64,000 nucleotides of DNA, from the NCBI RefSeq assembly GCF_014649775.1, contig NZ_BMTR01000015.1, positions 170,905 to 234,904 on the forward strand, in the 5' to 3' direction. Shown here piece after piece: positions 33,907-42,705 of this stretch. This DNA comes from Streptomyces longisporoflavus (GTDB lineage: Bacteria; Actinomycetota; Actinomycetes; Streptomycetales; Streptomycetaceae). The notes below the pieces were generated by a model, which worked only from the letters and a program-made list of their open reading frames with translations, was not told where the DNA came from and ran no database searches. The position numbers and the translations under genes were made by a program. Positions within the stretch are counted from its first letter, which is position 1. Every line of letters starts with the position of its first letter.

Positions 33907-34590
33907 TCAGGCCGTGAAGCGGCCCGTGCGCTTGATCTCCGGGTAGTCCGTGGTCGCCCCGTCCAGTTGCAGCGCGCGCACGAGCCGCAGATCGTCCTGC
34001 GAGTTCACCACCCAGCCGATGATCCGCAGGTCGGCCTTCTTGGCACGCTCGACGATCTCCAGCGTCAGCCGCCGGATGTTCAGGACGAGGGTGGTGGCGC
34101 CGACCGCCGTGGCACGCTCCACGACGTCGGTGCCGTAGCGGCTCGCGACGAGCGCGGTGCGTACGCCGGGGACGAGGCGCGCGATCTCGGCGATCGCCTC
34201 GTCGTGGAAGGAGATCACCTCCACCCGGCCGACCAGGTCGCGCCGGTGCATCACCTCGGCGAGGGCGCGGGCGGCGGCCACGTCCTTGATCTCGGCCTGC
34301 AGCGGCGCCTTGACGGCGTCCAGGACCTCTTCGAAGACCGGGATCCGCTCGCCGCGCCCGGCGTCGAGCTCACGCAGCTCGGCCAGGGTCTTCTCGGCGA
34401 TCGGTCCCTTGCCGTCGGTCGTACGGGCCACGTCGGCATCGTGCATGACGACGAGGGCGCCGTCCTTGCTCAGATGCAGATCGAGCTCGATGAGATCGAG
34501 GCCCGCGGCCTGCGCGGCGATGAAGGACCGGAGGGTGTTCTCGGGTTCGACACCCATGACCCCGCGGTGACCGATGGTGAGGAAGTTCAA
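33907..34590 (-). CDS. glycerophosphodiester phosphodiesterase
   Basis: 227 residues. Catalytic features of the GDPD TIM barrel: GHRGVMGVEPENTLRSF with the catalytic His and the metal ligands, LIELDLHLSKDGALVVMHDADV with the E-x-D motif and second His, then LQAEIKD with a third acidic ligand. The end (GATTDYPE) is typical. It hydrolyses glycerophosphodiesters to glycerol 3-phosphate and an alcohol. No signal peptide, so cytosolic. It lies upstream of nothing in an obvious operon. Confidence 0.92.
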   Translation of the reverse strand: MNFLTIGHRGVMGVEPENTLRSFIAAQAAGLDLIELDLHLSKDGALVVMHDADVARTTDGKGPIAEKTLAELRELDAGRGERIPVFEEVLDAVKAPLQAEIKDVAAARALAEVMHRRDLVGRVEVISFHDEAIAEIARLVPGVRTALVASRYGTDVVERATAVGATTLVLNIRRLTLEIVERAKKADLRIIGWVVNSQDDLRLVRALQLDGATTDYPEIKRTGRFTA

Positions 34591-34666
34591 GGTTCACTCG
34601 CTTCCGTCGACGGCGGCTCGGTGGCCGCGGGGCGAGGACAGGGGTGCCACGCGGCAAGGTCGCAGC

Positions 34667-34801
34667 CTAACGGCCCGCTTCCGCGATGGAACCTTCCGTA
34701 CGGGGGTGCCAGGAGGAATCGGAGTCGTCCGCTCGGCTCCCCACGATGCCGAGCAGAAGCCCGGTGATGACGGCGGCGGCAAGGACGGCGCGGGTGCTCA
34801 C
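34667..34801 (-). CDS. possible small single-pass membrane protein
   Basis: A 44-residue frame from GTG 34801. It has one hydrophobic helix (STRAVLAAAVITGLLLGIVGS) followed by an acidic, Ser/Trp-containing tail (RADDSDSSWHPRTEGSIAEA). Codon use is coding-like (mostly G/C third bases) and the orientation matches its neighbours. The upstream GGAG is ten bases away, which is rather far. No function is known. It may equally be an accidental frame. Confidence 0.45.
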   Translation of the reverse strand: MSTRAVLAAAVITGLLLGIVGSRADDSDSSWHPRTEGSIAEAGR

Positions 34802-34878
34802 GGGTGCACTGCTCCATACGGCGGGGGCGGCTGACCCCGCCCGTCCTACCGGCAGGAGGCCCCGCACCGCGAGCCACG

Positions 34879-35586
34879 TCACCCCTGGGTGGGCGAGTCC
34901 CCGGAGGGTTGACCGGGGAGTTGAACGGGGGGCGTGGGGCCGGTGATTTCGGCTTGATCGGTGCGCATCGCGGGCTCGGGTTCCGCGTGCTCCGGTTCCG
35001 CGGGCCCGGCAAGCTCCGTGAGGTCCGCGAGCATCGCCTCCGCCAGTTCGATCTCCGCCTCCAGGCGCCGGCAGCTCCAGCGCAGGGCGATCTGCGGATG
35101 CGTCCACGCCTCCTGGCCGTCCGCGCGGGCCAGCGCGTCGTGAATCTCCTTCAGCTCGCCCCGTGTGTGCGCGATGTGCTCGCTGACCAGGGCCCGCAGA
35201 TGACCGGGCGCCGCCAGATGCCCGAGCCAGACCCGCAGGAGCAGCGGGTGTTTCAGGACGGGCGGTCCCGCGTCCCGGACGCCCCCCGCCCATCCGACGA
35301 GCGCGGCACGGCCCTCGGCCGTGATGGCGTACGACCGCTTCGTGCGGGGCTCCTCGGGTCCCGAGCGCCGCGACGTGGCGTACCCGAGCGCTTCGAGGCG
35401 GCGCAGTTCGGCGTAGATCTGGCTGATGGCGGGCGACCAGTAGAAGTGGCGGAGCGAGGCGTCCGCCCACTTCTTCAGTTCGTACCCGGTGCGTTCGCCC
35501 GGGAAGGAGAGCAGGCCGAGCACGGCCCACGCGGTCGGCGGCAGCCCGGCGGACCGCTGCGGCGAGGTGGGGCCGGGAGCTGCCAT
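34879..35586 (-). CDS. PadR-family transcriptional regulator
   Basis: 235 residues. The winged helix spans residues 15-95: LPPTAWAVLGLLSFPGERTGYELKKW, HFYWSPAISQIYAELRRLEALGY and the wing RTKRSYAITAEGRAAL (longer motifs shown in parts). The C-terminal half is a helical coiled dimerisation domain (Vir-type) with LRALVSEHIAHTRGELKEIHDAL. The tail after residue 205 is Pro/Glu-rich. Divergent from the PAP2-DAGK gene, with only 79 bp between the start codons, so it may regulate that gene; the metabolite sensed is unknown. Confidence 0.9.
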   Translation of the reverse strand: MAAPGPTSPQRSAGLPPTAWAVLGLLSFPGERTGYELKKWADASLRHFYWSPAISQIYAELRRLEALGYATSRRSGPEEPRTKRSYAITAEGRAALVGWAGGVRDAGPPVLKHPLLLRVWLGHLAAPGHLRALVSEHIAHTRGELKEIHDALARADGQEAWTHPQIALRWSCRRLEAEIELAEAMLADLTELAGPAEPEHAEPEPAMRTDQAEITGPTPPVQLPGQPSGDSPTQG

Positions 35587-35665
35587 ATGACTGATTGAAG
35601 TGAACGTCACAGTGCCGGCGCAAGATGTGTGCGATGCGAACCGTGCGCGGGGGTATAGGGGCTTC

Positions 35666-37195
35666 ATGAGTGATCTCCAGGATCAGGGACCGCATATCCG
35701 CAAGCTGCTCGCCGCCACCGACCGCCTCGCGTTCCACCGCGTGGCCGTCCGGTCCTGGCCGGCCGCGGAGCCGGTCCTGCCGCGGCTGAGCCGCAGCGCC
35801 GACCACGGCCTGCTGTGGTTCGGCATCGCCGCGGGGATGTGGGCGTTCGGCGGCGCGCGCGGCAGGCGTGCGGCGGTGCGCGGCATCGCCTCCCTGGCCC
35901 TCGCCTCGGGCACGGTCAACACGCTGGGCAAGAGGGCGGTGCGCCGCTCGCGGCCGGTCATGGACGCGGTGCCGGTGATAAGGCACCTCTCCCGGCAGCC
36001 GATCACCAGCTCCTTCCCGTCCGGACACTCTGCCTCGGCGGCCGCCTTCGCCGCGGGTGTGGCCCTGGAGTCGCGGGGGATGGGCGCGGCCGTGGCCCCG
36101 GTCGCGGCGTCGGTGGCCTTCTCCCGGGTGTACACCGGAGTGCACTACCCCAGCGATGTCCTGGTCGGCGCGGCCCTCGGCGTGGGCGCCGCCTACGCCG
36201 TGCGCGGCATGGTGCCCTCCCGGGCGCAGCTGCCGCCGCCCGCACGCCCCCGTACGGACGCGCCCGCGCTGCCGGAGGGCGAGGGCCTGGTCGTGGTGGT
36301 CAACCCCTCCTCCGGGGCGCAGCCTCAACTCCTGGACCCGGTGCGGCAGTTGAAGACCGCCCTGCCCCGCGCGGAGGTGATCCTCTACGAGGAGGAGGCG
36401 GGGCCGCTGCCCAAGGTCCTGGACGAAGCGGCCAAGGACGCGGCGCGGCGCGGCGGCGTCTTCGGCGTGTGCGGGGGAGACGGCACGGTGAACGCCGCCG
36501 TGACGCCGGCCCTGCGGTACGACGTGCCGCTGATGGTGCTGCCCGGCGGAACGTTCAACCACTTCGCCGCCGACCTCGGCGTCGACACGGTCGCGGACGC
36601 CTGCGTCGCCCTCGCCACGGGCAGTGCCGTACGGGCCGACGTCGGCCGGGTGAAGCCGCTGGCCGGGATCGGCCCCGACGGGCGGACGTACTCCGACCCG
36701 GTGTACTTCCTGAACACGTTCAGCCTCGGCGCTTACCCCGAACTCGTGCGCATCAGGGAGGAGTGGTCCCCGAAGATCGGCGGCCCGCCCGCCGCCCTGC
36801 TCGGCGTGGCCCAGATCCTGCACACCGGGAAGCCGTTGCGCGCGGTGGTGAACGGCAAGGCCAGGGACATGTGGCTGCTCTTCGCGGGCAACGGCGCCTA
36901 CCGCAGCACCGGCATCGCCCCGGTGCGCAGGCACGATCTGGCCGACGGACTGCTCGACGTCCGCATCGCGAACGGCGGGAGCTTCGCGCGCAGCCGGCTG
37001 CTCGTCTCGGCCCTCGCCGGCCAGCTGGCCAAGACCCGGCTCTACGCGTCGGCCAAGACGCAGCGTCTGGTCATCTCGGGCCTGCCGGAGGACACCCGGA
37101 TGGCGTACGACGGCGAACTCGCCCCGGCGCCCGCGTCGCTGCTCCTCGACAAGCTGCCCGAGGCCCTCACCGTGTACCGCCCGACCCCCGACTGA
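35666..37195 (+). CDS. fused PAP2 phosphatase / diacylglycerol kinase-like protein
   Basis: 509 residues in two domains. Residues 45-180 are a PAP2 phosphatase with KRAVRRSRP, SSFPSGHSASAAAFA and SRVYTGVHYPSDVLVG. Residues 208-505 are a diacylglycerol-kinase catalytic domain with GLVVVVNPSSG, CGGDGTVNAA at about 265-274, and LPGGTFNHFAADLG. The combination could both dephosphorylate and phosphorylate lipids at the membrane. It is recognised as a standard two-domain architecture in actinobacteria. ATG 35666 follows AGGGG. A PadR regulator lies divergently. Confidence 0.93.
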   Translation: MSDLQDQGPHIRKLLAATDRLAFHRVAVRSWPAAEPVLPRLSRSADHGLLWFGIAAGMWAFGGARGRRAAVRGIASLALASGTVNTLGKRAVRRSRPVMDAVPVIRHLSRQPITSSFPSGHSASAAAFAAGVALESRGMGAAVAPVAASVAFSRVYTGVHYPSDVLVGAALGVGAAYAVRGMVPSRAQLPPPARPRTDAPALPEGEGLVVVVNPSSGAQPQLLDPVRQLKTALPRAEVILYEEEAGPLPKVLDEAAKDAARRGGVFGVCGGDGTVNAAVTPALRYDVPLMVLPGGTFNHFAADLGVDTVADACVALATGSAVRADVGRVKPLAGIGPDGRTYSDPVYFLNTFSLGAYPELVRIREEWSPKIGGPPAALLGVAQILHTGKPLRAVVNGKARDMWLLFAGNGAYRSTGIAPVRRHDLADGLLDVRIANGGSFARSRLLVSALAGQLAKTRLYASAKTQRLVISGLPEDTRMAYDGELAPAPASLLLDKLPEALTVYRPTPD

Positions 37196-37253
37196 CACCG
37201 GCCGGGCCGCGGCGCGGGCACCCGGATGTGTTACGCCAAGCGGAGCATTCGGC

Positions 37254-37961
37254 GTGCGCGCCGGTCCCGTCGCCACTGTGCTGGCCCTCATGGGCTACGA
37301 CATAGACAGCCCGCGCGAAGCGGGCACCACACGACGTGACGTACTGAGCGTCGCCGCGGGTCTGATGGCAGGCGGCGCCCTCACGGTGGCGGGTCCGGCG
37401 AGGCAGGCCGCCGCGGAGTCCGACGCGGCGCGGGCCGCGACGGAGTCCGACGGCGGCTGCGGCGTCGGCTACGACGCGGAGTTCGAGGAGGCCCTCGCCG
37501 AGGGGGACGAGGCGACCCCGGACTCCCGCGTGCTCGCCCCCGAAAAACCCCGCCGAAGATTCACCCTGCCGCTGCGCCGGCGCTACCGCGTGAGTTCCCG
37601 CTACGGCGTACGCGGCGACTGGGCCGCCGGGCACCACACGGGCATCGACCTCGCCGTCCCGAAGGGCACCGCGGTGCACGCCGTCGGCGCGGGCACCGTC
37701 GTACTCGCTCGCTGGTCGGGGGCGTACGGCAAGGCGGTGACGGTGCGGATGCGGGACGGGCACTACGCCGTGTACGCGCACCTCTCCCGAATCTCGGTAC
37801 GCCGGGGGGCCCGCGTCGGCGCCGGCGACCGCATCGGCAGGAGCGGGGCCACGGGCCGCGCCACCGGACCCCACCTCCACCTGGAGATCCGGGCCCGGCG
37901 CGGCTACGGCTCGGACGTCAATCCGGTCCGCTATCTCGCGAAGCGCGGGGCGCGGCTGTAG
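37254..37961 (+). CDS. M23 family (LytM) endopeptidase
   Basis: 235 residues from GTG 37254, with GGAG eight bases upstream. The twin-arginine-like TTRRDVLSV at residues 25-33 precedes a hydrophobic segment (AAGLMAGGALTVAG), suggesting Tat export. An acidic/Ser-rich linker follows. The M23 domain has GHHTGIDLAVPKGTAV (first His and Asp zinc ligands) and GPHLHLEIR (HxH). M23 enzymes cut peptidoglycan peptide cross-bridges. It follows the PAP2-DAGK gene by 58 bp, so it may be co-transcribed. Confidence 0.9.
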   Translation: MRAGPVATVLALMGYDIDSPREAGTTRRDVLSVAAGLMAGGALTVAGPARQAAAESDAARAATESDGGCGVGYDAEFEEALAEGDEATPDSRVLAPEKPRRRFTLPLRRRYRVSSRYGVRGDWAAGHHTGIDLAVPKGTAVHAVGAGTVVLARWSGAYGKAVTVRMRDGHYAVYAHLSRISVRRGARVGAGDRIGRSGATGRATGPHLHLEIRARRGYGSDVNPVRYLAKRGARL

Positions 37962-38035
37962 CGCGGGCGGGGCCCGGTGACGCGGTACTTACCGTCGAGT
38001 AGGGTCGAGCCTCCGTCGTCACTCCAGGAGGCAGC

Positions 38036-38419
38036 ATGTCCCCGGTGCCCCGTTCGCCCCTGCTCCTCGCCGGTCTGCTTGCCGGGGCGGGTGTCGCGCA
38101 TCTCGCCGCTCCGAAGCTGTTCGACGCCACGGTGCCGCGTTCCCTGCCCGGTTCGCCGCGGAGTTGGACGTACGGGAGCGCCGTGGTCGAGTTCGCGCTC
38201 GCGGCCGGCGTCGCGCTGCCCCGCACCCGGCGCCCCGCGGCGCTGGCCACGGCGGCGTTCTTCGTGGGCGTGTTCCCCGCCAACGTGAAGATGGCGGTGG
38301 ACTGGCGCGGCCGCCCCGCCCCGCTCAGGGCCGCGGCGATCGGCCGCCTCCCGCTCCAGGTCCCGCTCGTGCTGTGGGCCAGGAACGTGGCGGAGGCGGC
38401 GGCCCGTCGCGCCTCCTAG
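38036..38419 (+). CDS. DoxX-like small membrane protein
   Basis: 127 residues with four hydrophobic segments (LLLAGLLAGAGVAHL; SAVVEFALAAGVAL; AALATAAFFVGVFPANVKM; LPLQVPLVLWARNV). The pattern AGVAHLAAPKLFDA and FPANVKMAVDW resemble DoxX-family proteins, which associate with quinone or thiol redox systems. ATG follows AGGAGG. The last 4 bp overlap the stop of the convergent metallophosphatase in a shared palindromic CTAG. Confidence 0.82.
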   Translation: MSPVPRSPLLLAGLLAGAGVAHLAAPKLFDATVPRSLPGSPRSWTYGSAVVEFALAAGVALPRTRRPAALATAAFFVGVFPANVKMAVDWRGRPAPLRAAAIGRLPLQVPLVLWARNVAEAAARRAS

Positions 38420-39642
38420 CGCCGGCTCAGGGTGCCGCGGCCCGCGACCGCCGTGGAGGTCGTCGTGGTGTGGGCGAGGCGCGCGGTCCGTGTCGGGACG
38501 TCGACCGTGTAGGTGTCCACGGTCATGGTCCGTTCGGAGACCTTGAGGACCATGAAGCCCACGTCGGAGAAGTTCTGCCAGGCGGCGGGGTGGTCGAAGT
38601 GGGCCCTGCCGTCACCGGACTTGGCGGCGGCCCCGCAGACGATCTGGCGGGTGCCGGCCGTGCGGGTCGTCGGCTCCAGGACCTGGAGGGTGTGGTCGTG
38701 CCCGGACAGGATCAGGTCGGCCCGGCCGCACACCACCTGTTCGTACAGCTCCTTGAGGTGGATCCCGCTCGTGTAGTGGCCGATGACGAAGCCGTCGTAC
38801 GAACCGGCGCTGCCGTGCTTCCCGTTGTTCAGGTACGGGTGGTGGCCCAGGACCACCTTCCAGCGGGCGCGGGAGGCGGAGAGCGCGGTGTCCAGCCACT
38901 GGCGCTGGGCACGCATGTAGGGGCCGTCCCAGCGGTAGTGCGGCGAGATCTGGGCGACCGTCGAGGCGACGGGGTTGGTGTCGAGGGCGAAGAACTCCAC
39001 CACCGGGTCGCCGCGTCCGGGCCCGTCGGATGAGGGCAGGGCGACGTTGTAGTAGCGGCCGGGCATGTACCAGCGAGGCGAGGACGCCGCGTAGGAGACC
39101 TCGCGGTCGCCGCGCGAAGGATCGCCGCCGCTGCCGGGGATCAGGCCCGAGCAGTCGTGATTGCCGAGGACCATGAGCCAGGGGACGTCAATGCCGGTGT
39201 TGGGTATCTCGAACTTGTCCCGGAACTCGGAGTCGTGGTCGGACTCCGGCCCGTTCTCGTAGATGTTGTCGCCCAGACCGACGGCCAGCGAGATCCCCTC
39301 GTCACGGCACACACGCCGGGCGGCCTCGGTGACGGCGAGCTGTTCCTCGCCGCCGGTGCCCGCGTCGCCGGTGACGAGCACGGCGAACTCCCCCTGCCGG
39401 TTGGGCCCGTCGGGGAACGGGAACTTCGCGACGCCCTGCGCCGCCGCGGCCCGCCCCGCGCCGGTGGGCAGCACGGCGAGCGCGGCACCGGCGGCCGCAC
39501 CGCCGAGCAGCGTGCGGCGGCCAAGGGCAATGGCCTGCGGGCCCCATGTGGCGGCGAGGTCAGCGGCGAGCGGCGCGTCGGCGCGCAACCACTGTTTCTC
39601 GGTCAAGTCCGCCCGCGGCGGTATCAGTTCGTCATCGCACAT
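38416..39642 (-). CDS. Tat-exported metallophosphatase (purple acid phosphatase-like)
   Basis: 408 residues. An N-terminal cytosolic extension of about 40 residues precedes a twin-arginine signal, GRRTLLGGAAAGAALAVLP (Arg42-Arg43), with a cleavage region AAAAQG. The calcineurin-like metal ligands are all visible: VLVTGDAGTGG, GLGDNIYENG, VLGNHDC, VVLGHHPYL and LILSGHDHTLQV. Similar secreted enzymes remove phosphate from phosphomonoesters. The unusual 40-residue lead before the RR motif is common in this Streptomyces family. Convergent with the DoxX gene. Confidence 0.9.
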   Translation of the reverse strand: MCDDELIPPRADLTEKQWLRADAPLAADLAATWGPQAIALGRRTLLGGAAAGAALAVLPTGAGRAAAAQGVAKFPFPDGPNRQGEFAVLVTGDAGTGGEEQLAVTEAARRVCRDEGISLAVGLGDNIYENGPESDHDSEFRDKFEIPNTGIDVPWLMVLGNHDCSGLIPGSGGDPSRGDREVSYAASSPRWYMPGRYYNVALPSSDGPGRGDPVVEFFALDTNPVASTVAQISPHYRWDGPYMRAQRQWLDTALSASRARWKVVLGHHPYLNNGKHGSAGSYDGFVIGHYTSGIHLKELYEQVVCGRADLILSGHDHTLQVLEPTTRTAGTRQIVCGAAAKSGDGRAHFDHPAAWQNFSDVGFMVLKVSERTMTVDTYTVDVPTRTARLAHTTTTSTAVAGRGTLSRR

Positions 39643-39777
39643 CCGAGCGTTCTCCCATACCGACCCGGACAGGGGAAGACGATCAGGCGAATTACCGGTG
39701 GAGATCTCCGGCATGGTGAGGCCGGCACAGGGTCACCGGCGTGGAGCTCGTACGCCGACCGGCTCACGCACGCCGTC

Positions 39778-39900
39778 ATGGCGACGCTCATGGACGACCC
39801 CGACGCCCTGCCCCGCGCCGCCCTGGACCACCTGGCCGAACTGGCAGAGGGTGGACAGATCCCGGTCGCCACGGCAAAGGAGCAGGCCGCACATGTCTGA
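39778..39900 (+). CDS. small frame or truncated remnant coupled to the CoA-transferase
   Basis: A 40-residue frame from ATG 39778 (MATLMDDPDALPRAALDHLAE to QAAHV) whose stop TGA lies inside the start region of the next gene (ATG 39893). Coding-like third bases continue upstream to about 39733 (AWSSYADRLTHAV), where no start codon is available. It may be a 5'-truncated remnant of a helical protein or a genuine small leader whose stop-start overlap couples translation. No family recognised. Confidence 0.45.
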   Translation: MATLMDDPDALPRAALDHLAELAEGGQIPVATAKEQAAHV

Positions 39901-41149
39901 ACAGCACCACCCCGCGTCCCCGCAGGCCGCCCCCGCATCCCCGCTCGCCGGCCTGAAGGTCGTCGACCTCTCCAAGATCCTCGCCGGGCCCTACGTCACC
40001 ATGTCCCTCGCCGATCTCGGCGCGGACGTCATCAAGGTCGAGCACCCCCGGGGCGGCGACCCGACCCGCGCCTGGGGCCCGCCCTTCAACGGCCCCGACG
40101 CCACGTACTACCTGGCGGCCAACCGCAACAAGCGCTCGGTGACCCTCGACCTCAAGTCCCCCGAGGGGCAGGAGGCCGTGCACCGGATGCTCGCCGACGC
40201 GGACGTCCTGGTGGAGAACTTCCGCCCCGGCAGCTCCCTCGCCGACGCCTTCGACTACCGCGCCCTCAGCGAGCGCTACCCGCGCCTGGTCCTGCTCCAC
40301 ATCTCGGCGTTCGGCGACAGCGGGCCGCTTCGCGACGAGCCGGGGTACGACATGGTTGCCCAGGCGAGCGCCGGTCTGATGTCCCTCACCGGCGAGCCCG
40401 ACGGCCCGCCCGTCAAGGCCGGTTACGCCATGGGCGACCTGGGCGCCGCCCTCTTCGGCCTGATCGGCGTCACGTCGGCCCTCGTCGAACGCGAGCGCAC
40501 GGGGCGCGGCCAGTACGTCACGACCTCCCTGTACGAGTCCCAGCTCGCCCTGCACATCAACTGGGCCACCGGCTACTTCGCCACCGGCGAGCGGCCCGCA
40601 CGCCTCGGCTCCGGCCACCCCAGCCTCGTCCCGTACCAGGCCTACCCGGCGTCCGACGGCCACTTCGTGATCGCTGTCGGCAGCGACGCGCTCTTCCGCC
40701 GCCTCAGCCGGACGCTGGGCCACCCCGAGTGGGCCGACGACCCGCGCTTCGCCACCAACCGCGCCCGCGTCACCCACCGGGGAGCCCTCAACGCCAAGCT
40801 GGAGGCGGTCCTCGTCGACGACACGGTGGCCCACTGGTGCGCGTTGCTCGCCCCGCGCGGCGTCCCCGTCGCCGCCATCCGCACCCTCGACGAGGTCTAC
40901 GACTGCCCGCAGACCGAGGCGCTCGGCATGGTCCAGAAGGTCGACCACCCGGACGTGGGCCCGCTCCGGCAGGTCGCCTTCCCCGTCAGTTTCCGCGGCG
41001 GGCGCCCCGCCGTGCGCACCGCGCCGCCCACGCTCGGCCTGCACAGCCGGGACGTACTCGCCGAACTCGGCTACGACGAAGCGGCCATCGACCGCCTGCT
41101 CGCCGACGTGCGGCACCCGCAGCAGCCCCACCGCCCGCAAGGAGCCTGA
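39893..41149 (+). CDS. family III CoA-transferase (CaiB/BaiF)
   Basis: 418 residues. Family blocks: LAGLKVVDLSKILAGPYVTMSLADLGADVIKVEHPRGGD (in parts), NRNKRSVTLDLKSPEG, LVENFRPG, and DEPGYDMVAQASAGLMSLTGE, where the Asp is the conserved catalytic carboxylate forming the CoA-thioester intermediate. The end RTAPPTLGLHSRDVL is typical. It moves CoA between carboxylic acids; the substrate is unknown. The start follows the stop overlap of the small frame. The next gene (M20) converges. Confidence 0.93.
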   Translation: MSEQHHPASPQAAPASPLAGLKVVDLSKILAGPYVTMSLADLGADVIKVEHPRGGDPTRAWGPPFNGPDATYYLAANRNKRSVTLDLKSPEGQEAVHRMLADADVLVENFRPGSSLADAFDYRALSERYPRLVLLHISAFGDSGPLRDEPGYDMVAQASAGLMSLTGEPDGPPVKAGYAMGDLGAALFGLIGVTSALVERERTGRGQYVTTSLYESQLALHINWATGYFATGERPARLGSGHPSLVPYQAYPASDGHFVIAVGSDALFRRLSRTLGHPEWADDPRFATNRARVTHRGALNAKLEAVLVDDTVAHWCALLAPRGVPVAAIRTLDEVYDCPQTEALGMVQKVDHPDVGPLRQVAFPVSFRGGRPAVRTAPPTLGLHSRDVLAELGYDEAAIDRLLADVRHPQQPHRPQGA

Positions 41150-41200
41150 CCCTGCCGTTCCCCGCCCTCGACGCCGCCGCCCCGCCGACCCGCTCGCCCG

Positions 41201-42439
41201 TCAAGCGCCCAGCGTGTGCAGCGCGGCGCCCGCCAGCGTTTGTACGCCCGGCAGCAGGACCGAGAGGTCCGGGGCGAACAGCGGGCTGTGGTTGGCCGGT
41301 ACGCCGGTGATCTTCTCGGCGACTTCCTTGCCCGGCGCCGCCTGCCAGGTGGCGTGCGCCGTCGAGGGCACGAACCAGAAGTCGTAGGGCACCCCGGTGG
41401 GCACGAGGACGGAGAAGTCCTCGCTGCCCATCGCGGGGCCGAAGTCGATCACGGCGTCCTCGCCGACGATGTCGCGGTGCACGGCCGCGATCTCGGCGTC
41501 GAGCGCGGCGTCGTTGACGGTGGCGGGGAAGCTCGCGCCGACCGTCACCTCGGGCGGCACGGGGCACCCGGCGGCCAGGCACTCGCCCTCGGCGATGCGG
41601 CGGACGGCGGCCAGGACGCGCTCGCGCACCGCCACGTCCCGCGTCCGCAGATTCAGGCCGAGCCGGGCCTCCGCGGGGATGATGTTGGGCCGCAGGCCCG
41701 CATGGAACTGCCCGGTGGTGAGCACCACCGCGTCCGACGCGGACACCTCGCGGGACACCACGGTCTGCAGCCGGGTGACGATGTAGGCGGCCGTCACCAC
41801 CGGATCGACGGTGGCCTCAGGACGTGAGCCGTGGCCGCCGACTCCGTGCACCACGATCTCCACGTTGTCGGCGGCCGACATGATCAGCCCCGGCGTGTGG
41901 GCGACGAGTCCCGCCGGTCCGGGGGCGACATGCTGGCCGTAGACCGCGTCGGGCCGGGGGAAGCGTTCCTGGAGCCCGTCGGCGACCATCGCGCTCGCCC
42001 CGCCGCCCGCCTCCTCGGCGGGCTGCCCGATCACCACGAGCGTGCCCGTCCAGGTGTCGCGGGCCGCAGAGAGCGCCTCGGCCGCGAACGTCAGCCACGT
42101 CACGTGCGTGTCGTGGCCGCAGGCGTGCATGACGCCGTCCACGGTGGAGGCGTACGCGAGGCCGGTGGTCTCCTTGACGGGCAGCGCGTCCATGTCGCCG
42201 CGCAGCCACACCACGGGCCCGTCACCGTTCTCCAGGACGCCCACGACACCTGTGCCGCCGACGCCGGTGGTCACCGCGTACCCGGCGTCGCGCAACCGTC
42301 CGGCGAGGATCCCGGCCGTGCGGTGCTCCTGGAAGGAGAGCTCGGGGTGGCGGTGCAGATCCTGGTAATAGGCCTCCAGGTCACTCGCTCGCAGCCCTGA
42401 GGTCACGTCCAGGGCCAGGCTCGCTGCGGTGGCTGCCAT
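41201..42439 (-). CDS. M20 family amidohydrolase
   Basis: 412 residues. Metal-binding motifs: HACGHDTHVTWL (Cys/His-Asp-His), GQPAEEAGGGASAM (the EE pair), GQHVAPG and a C-terminal GSEDFSVL. The dimerisation domain falls at about residues 190-300 (VHGVGGHGSRPEATVDPV). The HippO/IAA-amino-acid-hydrolase branch removes acyl groups from N-acyl amino acids. A cytosolic location is likely because no signal peptide is seen. Neighbours do not fix the substrate. Confidence 0.92.
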   Translation of the reverse strand: MAATAASLALDVTSGLRASDLEAYYQDLHRHPELSFQEHRTAGILAGRLRDAGYAVTTGVGGTGVVGVLENGDGPVVWLRGDMDALPVKETTGLAYASTVDGVMHACGHDTHVTWLTFAAEALSAARDTWTGTLVVIGQPAEEAGGGASAMVADGLQERFPRPDAVYGQHVAPGPAGLVAHTPGLIMSAADNVEIVVHGVGGHGSRPEATVDPVVTAAYIVTRLQTVVSREVSASDAVVLTTGQFHAGLRPNIIPAEARLGLNLRTRDVAVRERVLAAVRRIAEGECLAAGCPVPPEVTVGASFPATVNDAALDAEIAAVHRDIVGEDAVIDFGPAMGSEDFSVLVPTGVPYDFWFVPSTAHATWQAAPGKEVAEKITGVPANHSPLFAPDLSVLLPGVQTLAGAALHTLGA

Positions 42440-42705
42440 CCGTATCCGGCTCCTTGCGGTCGAGGTGTTCGAGGCACGGGAGGTACGAGATCACCTTCGC
42501 ACAGCACGCGCGGCCTCGCCCCGAGCGACGGCGACGTCAGCGGCAGCGGCTTGCCGCCGCGGACGGGGGAGCGGCACGCACCGCCGCTCGCCAAGTGGCG
42601 CCCTGTGCAGCAAAGTTGATGTATTCGGAAGCCATGCTCCAGTACGCTCCGTGCGACATTGACCACCCGCCGCACAGCGGCCACGTCAGGCACGGGGGTG
42701 CCCGG

